Below, one piece after another: positions 14,508 through 21,370 of a stretch of 64,000 nucleotides of DNA. How positions within the stretch are numbered: position 1 is the stretch's first letter; each line of letters begins with the position of its first letter. The notes under the pieces are model-generated. The model ran no database searches and was not told the origin of the DNA. It saw only the letters and a program-made list of their open reading frames with translations. Source of the DNA: a virus; the IMG/VR virus record IMGVR_UViG_3300028581_000036, positions 1-64,000 of that record; one strand, written 5' to 3'. Position numbers and translations under genes: made by a program.

Positions 14508-15164
14508 ATGAAACTATTATTAGAAAAAGGTCAACATCTTTGGTTTACAAGCGATACGCATTATAATCATAGCAATATTTGCAGATCAACTACCAAGTGG
14601 GAGAATGCAGAAGATGTAACACGTGACTTTAAGTCACTGGACCACATGAACTCTGTAATCGTTGAATCAATTAATGATGCTGTCGGTGAAAATGATATAC
14701 TAATACATCTTGGTGATTGGTCATTTGGTGGTTTTGAAAAAATAAAAGAGTTTAGAAATAAGATCGTGTGTAAAAATATACATCTTGTCCTAGGCAACCA
14801 CGATCATCATATTGAAAGAAATAAAGATGATGTACGCAGGCTTTTTTCATCCGTACAGCACTATATTAATCTTGATGTCAGAAGGCCGAGTTCTTATAAA
14901 AAGGGTGAAATGGACCAGTATAATTTTATACTAATGCATTTTCCAATTGCCAGCTGGGACGGTATGAACAATAACGCAGTACACTTACATGGCCATGTTC
15001 ATTTACCTGCTGCTAAGAGAATAGCAGCAGGTAAAGCAATGGATGTCGGAGTAGACGGCAATTACATGAAACCTATATCACTAGATGAAGTATTATCTTT
15101 AATGAAAAATAGGCCTATTGTAAAGCTTGCACTGCCTCAAGACCATCATGAGAAAAAATTATAA
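14508..15164 (+). CDS. Calcineurin-like metallophosphoesterase, 218 aa
   Basis: Metal-binding motifs in order: SDTHYNH (15-21), LGDW (68-71), GNHDH (96-100), a His in MHFPIASWD (about 144) and HLHGHVH (about 161). A complete catalytic set. The family cleaves phosphomono- or diesters; with an RNA ligase and cREC protein nearby, a nucleic-acid end-processing role is plausible, but nucleotide hydrolysis cannot be excluded. Driven by its own class II promoter. Confidence 0.85.
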   Translation: MKLLLEKGQHLWFTSDTHYNHSNICRSTTKWENAEDVTRDFKSLDHMNSVIVESINDAVGENDILIHLGDWSFGGFEKIKEFRNKIVCKNIHLVLGNHDHHIERNKDDVRRLFSSVQHYINLDVRRPSSYKKGEMDQYNFILMHFPIASWDGMNNNAVHLHGHVHLPAAKRIAAGKAMDVGVDGNYMKPISLDEVLSLMKNRPIVKLALPQDHHEKKL

Positions 15165-15210
15165 ATTTAGTATAAATGGTTATAGATAGCAAAAAACCCT
15201 CAATGACGCA

Positions 15211-15237
15211 AAACCGCTGTTACCTGCTGGGCGGTTT
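15211..15237 (+). other. Left boundary of the cassette array
   Basis: AAACCGC/GCGGTTT hairpin (15211-15217, 15231-15237) around GTTACCTGC. The core GTTACCTGC (15219-15227) is the left end of cassette 1, being the reverse complement of 15632-15640. No full attC or attI can be recognised upstream of it. Confidence 0.55.
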
Positions 15238-15264
15238 ATCAGTAGGAACTTTAAAAGAAACAAA

Positions 15265-15627
15265 ATGAGTTTAGATGTTTATTTAACACGAAAAAAATGG
15301 ATTAGCTACGATGCTGGCAAAACATTAACAGAAGAAGAAGAAACTGTTTACGATGCAAACATTACCCATAACTTAGGTAAAATGGCACGTGAAGCAGGAA
15401 TTTATGAAGCACTTTGGCGACCAGAAGAAATTGGCAAAACAAAGGCGAGTGAAATAGTTGAATTGCTTGAAAAAGGATTAGCTGATTTAAAAGCAAGACC
15501 TGAACATTTTGAAAAATTCAACTCGCCTAACGTATGGGGAATGTATGAACATTTTGTTCCTTTTGTCGAAAAGTATTTAGAAGCCTGTAAAGAATATCCT
15601 GATGCTATTATCGGAGTGTCAAGGTAG
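15265..15627 (+). CDS. Cassette 1 protein, 120 aa, conserved in phages
   Basis: Begins MSLDVYLTRKKWISYDAGKT. The segment YDANITHNLGKMAREAGIYE (about residues 30-49) is a motif I recognise in phage and bacterial proteins of unknown function. Soluble, helical. The gene starts 45 bases into the cassette and stops 4 bases before its attC. Confidence 0.8.
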   Translation: MSLDVYLTRKKWISYDAGKTLTEEEETVYDANITHNLGKMAREAGIYEALWRPEEIGKTKASEIVELLEKGLADLKARPEHFEKFNSPNVWGMYEHFVPFVEKYLEACKEYPDAIIGVSR

Positions 15628-15631
15628 CCTT

Positions 15632-15728
15632 GCAGGTAACGATTGGGTGTATGAGAAGGTTTGCTTTGATGAATTTTCAAATTACCACTACTGCTGATAG
15701 CAAACTTTCTTATACACCTTGTTATACA
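15632..15728 (+). other. attC site 1
   Basis: R'' GCAGGTAAC (15632-15640); long arms GGTGTATGAGAAGGTTTGC (15646-15664) and GCAAACTTTCTTATACACC (15700-15718) pair with few mismatches; R' GTTATACA (15721-15728). R'' matches the left end of cassette 1 and R' that of cassette 2. Confidence 0.8.
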
Positions 15729-15840
15729 CAGTACGGTTTATTAAGGTAGAATGTTGATTTGAAACACGAATAAAAACTTTTTAAAAATGTGCGGTGGAAA
15801 ATTTAATTCTGAATATTTATATATACAAATAAACTTTAAT

Positions 15841-16179
15841 ATGAAAAAGGAACTTAAACATTTGAAAACATTTGAACAGAACACAGATAAAAACTTGAAT
15901 ATATCTGGTGTTATACAACGGAATTTGTTATTATCAAAATCTGATATTGAATACTTACGAAGTGTCGGATTTACACAAGATAATTCAAAAAATTCTGGTC
16001 TTTATTATTATGAAGATGATAATAAAACTAAGGTAATTGTACCACAAGAAGATGGTACATATAAATTAGAATTTTATGAATGGTGTGATGATGGTGATGG
16101 TAATTATTACGAAGATTTTGATAAGGAATATAGTAAAAAAGGACAAACATTACAACAATTTATAGAAGATTGGATTTAA
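15841..16179 (+). CDS. Cassette 2 protein, 112 aa
   Basis: Unrecognised acidic protein; the C-terminal part is rich in Asp, Glu and Tyr (EWCDDGDGNYYEDFDKEY) and the centre carries SDIEYLRSVGF. N-terminus MKKELKHLKTFEQ vaguely resembles the capsid-targeting motif but lacks (L/I)xE. An in-frame ATG at 15787, nearer the cassette end, would add 18 residues and cannot be excluded. Confidence 0.65.
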   Translation: MKKELKHLKTFEQNTDKNLNISGVIQRNLLLSKSDIEYLRSVGFTQDNSKNSGLYYYEDDNKTKVIVPQEDGTYKLEFYEWCDDGDGNYYEDFDKEYSKKGQTLQQFIEDWI

Positions 16180-16185
16180 TTATGT

Positions 16186-16281
16186 TGTATAACGGTTGCA
16201 AATATATGTAGGTTTTTTGTAACAAATGCTTAAAATTTACGTATAACTTAATAAAAACTTACATATATTTGTTGTTATGTG
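16186..16281 (+). other. attC site 2
   Basis: R'' TGTATAAC (16186-16193); arms GCAAATATATGTAGG (16198-16212) and CTTACATATATTTG (16258-16271) pair; R' GTTATGTGT begins at 16274. R'' matches the left end of cassette 2 (15721). Confidence 0.8.
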
Positions 16282-16335
16282 TATGTATTTTAATTTTTTG
16301 TGCGTGGGAAATATTAACTTAAAAATAGAAATAAA

Positions 16336-16545
16336 ATGGAAAAATTTATTGAAGTAAACGGAAACTGGTTGTTTAGTGATGAACATTTTTTATTGACTGA
16401 ACGAGGTTGGCTAAAGGCAAAAGAACTACAAAATGGTGATAAAGTTATTGGGGTGAAAGGAGAATCGACAATAAAAAATATTATAGAATGTGGAGAACGA
16501 CCAGATGCACCGATTATTGGTGAAACAGGTGCGGTGGGAAATTAA
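16336..16545 (+). CDS. Cassette 3 protein: Hint/intein-like fragment, 69 aa
   Basis: HFLLTERGWLKAKELQNGDK (residues about 19-38) has the shape of the His-containing region of Hint domains (H-x-F/L-T...GW-x-x-A-x-x-L-x-x-GD). The N-terminal Cys-containing block and C-terminal His-Asn of an active intein are missing, so self-splicing is unlikely. It may be a regulatory stand-alone Hint fold or a relic. Confidence 0.6.
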   Translation: MEKFIEVNGNWLFSDEHFLLTERGWLKAKELQNGDKVIGVKGESTIKNIIECGERPDAPIIGETGAVGN

Positions 16546-16551
16546 AATATT

Positions 16552-16685
16552 ACACATAACGTGTTTGCGCTTGGCGCAGTGGTGGACTTCGGAGTGAAAA
16601 ACTTTCAAGTTACCACCAAAGCCGATGCAAGGCACGATGTTGAATTAACCACTAAACCCGCCATTGAGCCAAACGCATGTTAGGC
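16552..16685 (+). other. attC site 3
   Basis: R'' ACACATAAC (16552-16560), L'' TTTGCGCTTGGC (16564-16575), L' GAGCCAAACGCA (16666-16677), R' GTTAGGC (16679-16685), with the textbook GTTRRRY. A further internal hairpin (GTGGTGGACTT / AAGTTACCAC) fills the centre. It is the most classical attC of the array. Confidence 0.85.
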
Positions 16686-16751
16686 GATGGCACGGTTAAA
16701 TTAGTAGAAACTTAAAAACCTTGTGGTGTAAAGGCGAACCGCATATATAAA

Positions 16752-17360
16752 ATGACAAATACACAAAAATTTGCAAAGCAAGAGTTGGATATTCTTGCAG
16801 CAACAGTTCCAGATGCGATTGTAACACCATTCGCTAAAGAAATCTTAGCTTTATGTGAAGCATTTGGTAAATCAGGACAAAGTGGTGGTTCAGCACCATA
16901 CACAGCATCAGCCATTGCACAATCGGTAAAAAAATTGTGCTTACAAGAGCCTATTTGTGATGTAACAGGACACGATAATGAGTGGGTTGATGTTGCCGAG
17001 TGGATGGGTGAACCAATGTATCAAAATGCAAGATGTGGCGGATTGTTTAAATACCAAAACGGGAAATGTAGCTATAATGATGCTATTGTTTGGAAAGGAG
17101 AAGAAGAACACGACACATTCACAGGCAGAGTTTACATTGACGATAAGGATTTTGAACTGATTGGAAGTAGCCAATATGCAAGATTTCCATTTAAACCAAA
17201 AACATTTTATATTGACGTGGTTCGTGTTCCGATTACAAAAGATGATGCGGAAAAAAGAGGGATGCATTACATTGAGGATGGTTTTGGAGAATGTTACTAC
17301 ACGGTATTGAAAGACCCTAAACAACTTGAAAAGGTTTTTAAATACTATGACAAAAAGTAA
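16752..17360 (+). CDS. Cassette 4 protein, 202 aa, conserved phage protein
   Basis: Contains LCLQEPICDVTGHDNEWVDV (residues about 57-76), GEPMYQNARCGGLFKY and VWKGEEEHDTFTGRVY, blocks I recognise from uncharacterised phage proteins. Four Cys residues lie in the middle part and could bind metal. Presence of a typical phage gene inside a cassette suggests that the array gathers phage genes. Confidence 0.75.
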   Translation: MTNTQKFAKQELDILAATVPDAIVTPFAKEILALCEAFGKSGQSGGSAPYTASAIAQSVKKLCLQEPICDVTGHDNEWVDVAEWMGEPMYQNARCGGLFKYQNGKCSYNDAIVWKGEEEHDTFTGRVYIDDKDFELIGSSQYARFPFKPKTFYIDVVRVPITKDDAEKRGMHYIEDGFGECYYTVLKDPKQLEKVFKYYDKK

Positions 17361-17403
17361 TTTAACGGGCAGGCACTATCGGATTAGCAGTTCGGTAGTG
17401 CTT

Positions 17404-17431
17404 TCGCCTAACGGTCGCAGGTATATTTAGT
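17404..17431 (+). other. attC site 4, apparently truncated
   Basis: R'' TCGCCTAAC (17404-17412) matches the left end of cassette 4 (16679-16687) perfectly, but no GTTRRRY follows before the next gene; only GATTAAAT is present. A second inverted pair, GCAGGCACTA (17369-17378) and TTTAGTGCCTG (17426-17436), overlaps. Probably damaged by deletion, which fused cassettes 4 and 5. Confidence 0.55.
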
Positions 17432-17471
17432 GCCTGATTAAATAGTAGAAACTTTCAAAATAGTAGAGAAT

Positions 17472-17762
17472 ATGAAAAATAAACAAATGTTAAAAACTGC
17501 GCAGAAACAGGCATTAAATATACCTGTTGTTATAGGTAGTGCTTTTGTTTCAATTTTTGATAGATTCGGGGTTACTTGTTACAATGAACACGACACTATT
17601 GACGATGCGATTAAATCATTAGAATACGGAAGTGATGAAGGTTTAATTATGGATATTGCTGTGATTGAAACAAAGACTAAACAAATGGTATGGTATCAAA
17701 AGTTTTTAGGTAAACATGAATGTAAAGCAAAGGTAGATATGTTTGTTCAGCATTACCTATAA
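17472..17762 (+). CDS. Cassette 5 protein, 96 aa
   Basis: Begins MKNKQMLKTAQKQALNIPVV; alpha/beta protein without a recognised family. Its stop codon TAA is part of the R'' site CCTATAAC of attC 5, a compact arrangement often seen in cassettes. Confidence 0.7.
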   Translation: MKNKQMLKTAQKQALNIPVVIGSAFVSIFDRFGVTCYNEHDTIDDAIKSLEYGSDEGLIMDIAVIETKTKQMVWYQKFLGKHECKAKVDMFVQHYL

Positions 17763-17849
17763 CGTCTGGCAATATATGTAGTTGCCATGTAGAAACTTAA
17801 CAAATTAGTATAAACCTTAATGGGCAATTACATATATTGCTTGTTAGCA
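17756..17849 (+). other. attC site 5
   Basis: R'' CCTATAAC (17756-17763); arms GGCAATATATGTAGTTGCC (17768-17786) and GGGCAATTACATATATTGC (17822-17840); R' GTTAGCA (17843-17849). The left end that should pair with R'' (cassette 5) is missing because attC 4 is truncated. Confidence 0.8.
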
Positions 17850-17861
17850 AACGTAATTATT

Positions 17862-18056
17862 ATGGCAAAAAGTTTAGAAAAAGAACCAATGATTATACCA
17901 AACGAATATGATGGATTATGGTCGGCATATTATGTTGAAATTATATTCCACAACGGGAATAAATCACATCCAATTAAATTAGATGAAGGTGTTCGTGGGA
18001 TAAACTGCAAATGTAAGGTAACTGTTGATGAGGATGGTTGGCTTTATGTTTGCTAA
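17862..18056 (+). CDS. Cassette 6 protein, 64 aa
   Basis: Begins MAKSLEKEPMIIPNEYDG and ends CKVTVDEDGWLYVC; beta-rich, no family recognised. The ATG at 17862 was chosen since upstream in-frame starts lie inside attC 5. The stop codon is part of the R'' site of attC 6. Confidence 0.65.
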   Translation: MAKSLEKEPMIIPNEYDGLWSAYYVEIIFHNGNKSHPIKLDEGVRGINCKCKVTVDEDGWLYVC

Positions 18057-18181
18057 CGGAAAAGTATTGGCGATGTTGCCAATTTGAAAAACAAATGTTC
18101 AAAATTTAAACAAAAGTTGATATGAAAATTGAAGTTAAAATAACCGATGAAGCTGGCAATTTTGCCAATACCGTGTTAGGT
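18048..18181 (+). other. attC site 6, read through by the next gene
   Basis: R'' GTTTGCTAAC (18048-18057) is the exact reverse complement of the cassette 6 left end GTTAGCAAAC (17843-17852). Arms GTATTGGCGATGTTGCC (18067-18083) and GGCAATTTTGCCAATACC (18155-18172); R' GTTAGGT (18175-18181). Confidence 0.75.
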
Positions 18182-18445
18182 GCAGTTTATTTTTTCCCAA
18201 ATTATATGATAGAACACATAATTGAACTATCACAAGAATATAAAGAAATTGTTTCATTATCAGATATTGAAAAGTTTAAAAGCATTGCAACCGCTTACGA
18301 TGAAACTTATATTAGCCAATTGATTTCAAACTGCGTCAATTGGACAATGAAAAAAGATTGGGATGATAAATACTACCAAAAATTAAAAAGAGATGAAATT
18401 AAAACACTTGAAAGAGTAAAGTATCGGGTCAAACGTGGTCGCTAA
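18122..18445 (+). CDS. Cassette 7 protein, 107 aa, with an N-terminus encoded by attC
   Basis: The open frame starts inside attC 6, so residues 1-18 come from the recombination site. An internal ATG at 18206 gives a 79-residue protein that lies wholly in cassette 7 and may be the original gene. Helical, charged (WTMKKDWDDKYYQKLKRDE), no family recognised. The same arrangement is found in the gene at 3432. Confidence 0.65.
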   Translation: MKIEVKITDEAGNFANTVLGAVYFFPNYMIEHIIELSQEYKEIVSLSDIEKFKSIATAYDETYISQLISNCVNWTMKKDWDDKYYQKLKRDEIKTLERVKYRVKRGR

Positions 18446-18509
18446 ATTGCACCTAACTATTATATATAAACAACTCTATGCAACTGACTGATTATTAATA
18501 CTTTATAAC
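18446..18509 (+). other. Right end of the array
   Basis: TGCACCTAAC (18448-18457) pairs with the left end of cassette 7 (18175-18184), closing the array. No L' or R' half follows, so the last attC is incomplete. The first 30 bases resemble 3723-3753. Confidence 0.55.
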
Positions 18510-18700
18510 ATGAAAAAGACTGACTATTACAAAATCTGTGAACAAAAATTGAAGAACTTCAAACTGCAGCAGGCCATGAACCGCTTATGAGTGTTATCCC
18601 GACTAAGAATAGGTATCACCTGATTACTAGGCCTTTTAATATTAAACTATTAGAGCCATTGATGTACAGTGGGGCCGTTGTTCGATATTCACAAGGATAA
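18510..18700 (+). pseudogene. Small phage gene with a frameshift in an A-run
   Basis: The first frame (from ATG 18510) reads MKKTDYYKICEQK and meets TGA at 18588. The -1 frame from about 18548 continues as IEELQTAAGHEPLMSVI and ends RYSQG-TAA at 18700, clearly protein-like. One extra A in the five-A run (18544-18548) would join both. Mutation, sequencing error or programmed slippage are possible. Confidence 0.55.
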
Positions 18701-18728
18701 TCCAACTGTTCTTTATTTATAGGATTAT

Positions 18729-18770
18729 TGCAAATTACTTTTTTATTTAAAACATTATATGTATATTTGA
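18729..18770 (+). promoter_or_regulatory. Class II promoter 3 (leaderless)
   Basis: TGCAAATTACTTT (18729-18741), 20 bases, TATATTTGA (18762-18770). The ATG at 18774 is at about the expected transcription start, so the mRNA would have almost no leader. Confidence 0.75.
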
Positions 18771-18773
18771 ATT

Positions 18774-19190
18774 ATGACAGACAATAAAATTAAAATTTAT
18801 TTAGACGACGTTAGAACCCCGGTTGAAAAGAATTGGGTTGTCGTAAGAAGCTATGATGAGTTCATAGCCAAAGTAAATGAAATTGGTTTAGAAAATATCG
18901 ATTTTATTTCATTAGACCATGATCTAGGCGACTCAGCAATGAAGGAATGGCATAAAAATGTGTATCACAACTATACATTAGACTACAACAGCATTACTGA
19001 GAAAACAGGCTATGATTGTGCTAAATGGTTGGTTGAACAGTGGATGGAAGGACAATCTGTTGTTGATGTGTACACCCATTCAGCAAATGCTATTGGCAGT
19101 GCAAACATCATGGGCTACATCAACAATTTCAGACACATAAATCACTTACCGCAAAATTGTGTTAGAGTACAAATAGAACACACGGTATAA
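18774..19190 (+). CDS. cREC-type receiver domain protein (cyclic-phosphate processing), 138 aa
   Basis: Motifs IYLDDVRTP (8-16), FISLDHDLG (about 44-52), TGYDCAKWLVE (about 78-88) and HSANAIGSANIMGYI are those of the receiver-like cREC domain linked to processing of RNA cyclic-phosphate ends. 138 aa is a single-domain size. It lies 160 bases upstream of an RNA ligase gene, which supports a role in RNA repair during infection (inference). Confidence 0.8.
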   Translation: MTDNKIKIYLDDVRTPVEKNWVVVRSYDEFIAKVNEIGLENIDFISLDHDLGDSAMKEWHKNVYHNYTLDYNSITEKTGYDCAKWLVEQWMEGQSVVDVYTHSANAIGSANIMGYINNFRHINHLPQNCVRVQIEHTV

Positions 19191-19199
19191 TAGTAAAAC

Positions 19200-19352
19200 A
19201 TGAACAGCACAATACATCTTATTTTTCAGGAAGCAAAAAACATGACAAGTTCACATTATGAAGACTATATTGCACTTAGTGCAATCGCTGCAGTCGTGGC
19301 AGTTGCGTTCTGGTTGAGTTTTAAAAATAATTCTAAATTAGAAACAGAATAA
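19200..19352 (+). CDS. Small single-span membrane protein, 50 aa
   Basis: Hydrophobic span IALSAIAAVVAVAFWLSF (about residues 26-43) with a charged tail (KNNSKLETE). A start at ATG 19242 (36 aa) is equally plausible. Ends 2 bases before the RNA ligase gene. Confidence 0.55.
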   Translation: MNSTIHLIFQEAKNMTSSHYEDYIALSAIAAVVAVAFWLSFKNNSKLETE

Positions 19353-19354
19353 AA

Positions 19355-20491
19355 ATGGAAAATTTAAACAGCGTGGCCTATGTAGCCAGAATTAATGAAA
19401 TTAAACCCATTGAGGGCGCCGATAATATTGAACAGGCAGTTGTAGGAGGATGGAATTGTATTATCCAAAAAGGACAATATACTGAAGGCGGATTAGTTGT
19501 AGTAGCAACAACAGACGCAGTCATTCCGCAAAATCTTTCTGATAAGATGAATGTAACTAATTACTTGCGTAAAGGTCAACGAGTACGTACTGTAAAGTTA
19601 AGAGGTGTATATTCAGAGTGTTTGATTATTCCGTTGCTTTACATACTTAAGGGTAATATTGATACTTACACTGAAGGTAAGGATATGATGGAAGTAATGG
19701 GCATCTCTAAATATGAACCGCCTATTAAGCAGGTTCAATTAGCATCAGGTAAAAAGATTAAATATCAATCAAATCCTAACTTCCATGTCTACTATAAGTT
19801 TCCAAACATTAAAAATGTTCCTGGAATATTCACTGAAAAGGATAACGTACAGATTACTCTCAAACTCCATGGAACCAATGCCCGTTATGGAATTGTAAAG
19901 AAGACTAAACTATCTTTAATAGATAAAGTCAAAAAGTTTTTTCGACTTGCAGATAAGTGGATTGATTATGAATTTGTGGTAGGTTCCCATAATGTTGAAA
20001 AAGGTTCTGATTCACAAGGATACTATGACACCAACGTCTGGTATGATATCGCTGATAAATACAAGCTAAAAGAAAAACTTTGGCATTATGTTAAGGTAAG
20101 AGCAAGTGTTGATAAAATAGAGGCAGGTGTGGTTATATACGGAGAGATATATGGTCCAGGCATACAGAAAAACTACGACTATGGTTTAAAAGAGTTGGAG
20201 TTTGCTGTGTTTGATGTTACCTGGAATAATGAGTATGAGAACGCAATTCGCACTGAGCATGTTGTTAAAAATGCTTTAATGCTTCCTCATGTTCCTGTTT
20301 TGTATACTGGCTGTTGGTCTCAAGGGGTACAAGACAAGTATGTGTTTAATAACGTAATTGAAGGCACTAAAGTACCACATGAAGGAATTGTAATTAAGCA
20401 CGTAAGTGGTAAAAGACAAAATATAGCCAAGGCCATCAATCCGGATTACTTAATTTATGGAGAAAAGCACGATGTAGGTGATAGTCATTAA
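19355..20491 (+). CDS. RNA ligase of the DRB0094 type with N-terminal OB domain
   Basis: Nucleotidyltransferase motif I KLHGTN with the catalytic Lys at residue 170; motif IIIa-IV-like VVIYGEIYGPGIQ (about 264-276); motif V-like EGIVIKHV (about 347-354). The N-terminal 100 residues (SVAYVARINEIKPIEGADNI) form the OB-like domain typical of Deinococcus DRB0094-like ligases. 378 aa fits the family. It would seal RNA breaks, probably in host tRNAs cut by defence nucleases (inference), together with the cREC protein and phosphoesterases nearby. Confidence 0.88.
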   Translation: MENLNSVAYVARINEIKPIEGADNIEQAVVGGWNCIIQKGQYTEGGLVVVATTDAVIPQNLSDKMNVTNYLRKGQRVRTVKLRGVYSECLIIPLLYILKGNIDTYTEGKDMMEVMGISKYEPPIKQVQLASGKKIKYQSNPNFHVYYKFPNIKNVPGIFTEKDNVQITLKLHGTNARYGIVKKTKLSLIDKVKKFFRLADKWIDYEFVVGSHNVEKGSDSQGYYDTNVWYDIADKYKLKEKLWHYVKVRASVDKIEAGVVIYGEIYGPGIQKNYDYGLKELEFAVFDVTWNNEYENAIRTEHVVKNALMLPHVPVLYTGCWSQGVQDKYVFNNVIEGTKVPHEGIVIKHVSGKRQNIAKAINPDYLIYGEKHDVGDSH

Positions 20492-20570
20492 TATATACAC
20501 AATAAACAGTGTCACGTCTACTAAAATCTAAGAAGTGTAAATGATTTGGAAATAAAATAAAATTCATGAA

Positions 20571-20825
20571 TTGGTTAATAATTATGACATAGTAACATTT
20601 GAAATTGCAGAAAGGTTAAATAAGTTAGGCTATTTGCAACATAATGGGTATTATTATAACATTTATAATAAAATGGCTTTTACCACATCTTATCATACCC
20701 ATTCCGAGGCCATTTTTGCGCCTGGTGTCAAGGAAGTCGCTGAATGGCTAAAGATTATGTTTAAAGCAAATGTTGAACCCAGTAATGATTCAATCGCCGA
20801 ATTTTTAAAAACTATAAAATCGTAA
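20571..20825 (+). CDS. Small conserved phage protein, 84 aa, TTG start
   Basis: The segment VTFEIAERLNKLGYLQH, then VKEVAEWL, resembles small proteins common in Bacteroidota phages. No ATG is available between the upstream in-frame stop (20553) and this region; TTG 20571 is the best start. Function unknown. Confidence 0.65.
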   Translation: MVNNYDIVTFEIAERLNKLGYLQHNGYYYNIYNKMAFTTSYHTHSEAIFAPGVKEVAEWLKIMFKANVEPSNDSIAEFLKTIKS

Positions 20826-20827
20826 AC

Positions 20828-20869
20828 TGCAAATTACTTTCAAAGCTTACATATATTTTGTATATTTAC
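20828..20869 (+). promoter_or_regulatory. Class II promoter 4
   Basis: TGCAAATTACTTT (20828-20840), 20 bases, TATATTTAC (20861-20869); ATG of the next gene at 20892. Confidence 0.8.
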
Positions 20870-20891
20870 ATTGTAACATTAATATATAAAA

Positions 20892-21341
20892 ATGGCATAT
20901 AGCAGATGGTCGAATAGCAGATGGTATACATTTTGGGCGAGTGGCGAATCATTAAAGTATAAAATTCCATTACAGGTTATAAAAGATAATCAGGTCTTTG
21001 AAATTTGTGATATTCCAGGCTATAGTATAACATACGCCCAGATTAAACAAGAAGGTATGTTTAATATACTAATGGGTGTTAAAAATTTTTACGGCGAACA
21101 ACATTCAGTTCCTATTTTAACAAAAACAGATTGTGGCGAATTCATTTATGAAGAAACCGTTATAGACCAGGATGCTATCTCTTTTAAAGAATTACATGAA
21201 CTAAGAACATATATCGAGAGGTTTATAGAAGACGTTGATGAATACTTTAAACCCCATAACTTCTTTGTATACGAGTGGTATTATCCTATAAGAAACACTG
21301 TATGTAATTTCTTTTTAAATTTTAAAAATAAAGTATTTTAA
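20892..21341 (+). CDS. Conserved protein, 149 aa, begins MAYSRWSNSRWYTFW
   Basis: The opening SRWSNSRWYTFWAS is a motif I recall from uncharacterised phage and bacterial proteins. The rest contains a helical part (EETVIDQDAISFKELHELRT) and an aromatic C-terminus. Function unknown. Controlled by class II promoter 4. Confidence 0.75.
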   Translation: MAYSRWSNSRWYTFWASGESLKYKIPLQVIKDNQVFEICDIPGYSITYAQIKQEGMFNILMGVKNFYGEQHSVPILTKTDCGEFIYEETVIDQDAISFKELHELRTYIERFIEDVDEYFKPHNFFVYEWYYPIRNTVCNFFLNFKNKVF

Positions 21342-21370
21342 ACATTCTAAAATATGTAAATATAATAAAT

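Larger units (their letters stand above)
15219..18457 (+). mobile_element. Integron-like array of seven gene cassettes (CALIN-like)
   Basis: Seven short genes, all +, separated by sites with attC architecture. In each cassette except the fifth, the GTTRRRY-type left end is the exact reverse complement of the cassette's own RYYYAAC-type R'' site after the gene (8-10 bases). The sequences differ between cassettes but match within each, as expected from circular cassettes closed by one recombination site. Cassettes 1, 2, 4 and 5 share a leader like GGTTTA..TAGTAGAAACTT. No tyrosine integrase of the IntI type is in the window. Confidence 0.8.

Noticed and set aside
15219-18457. CRISPR array or simple terminators to explain the inverted repeats between genes at 15-18 kb
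   Set aside because: The spacers differ in sequence, lack T-runs, and show the cassette-specific pairing of both ends, which neither model explains.
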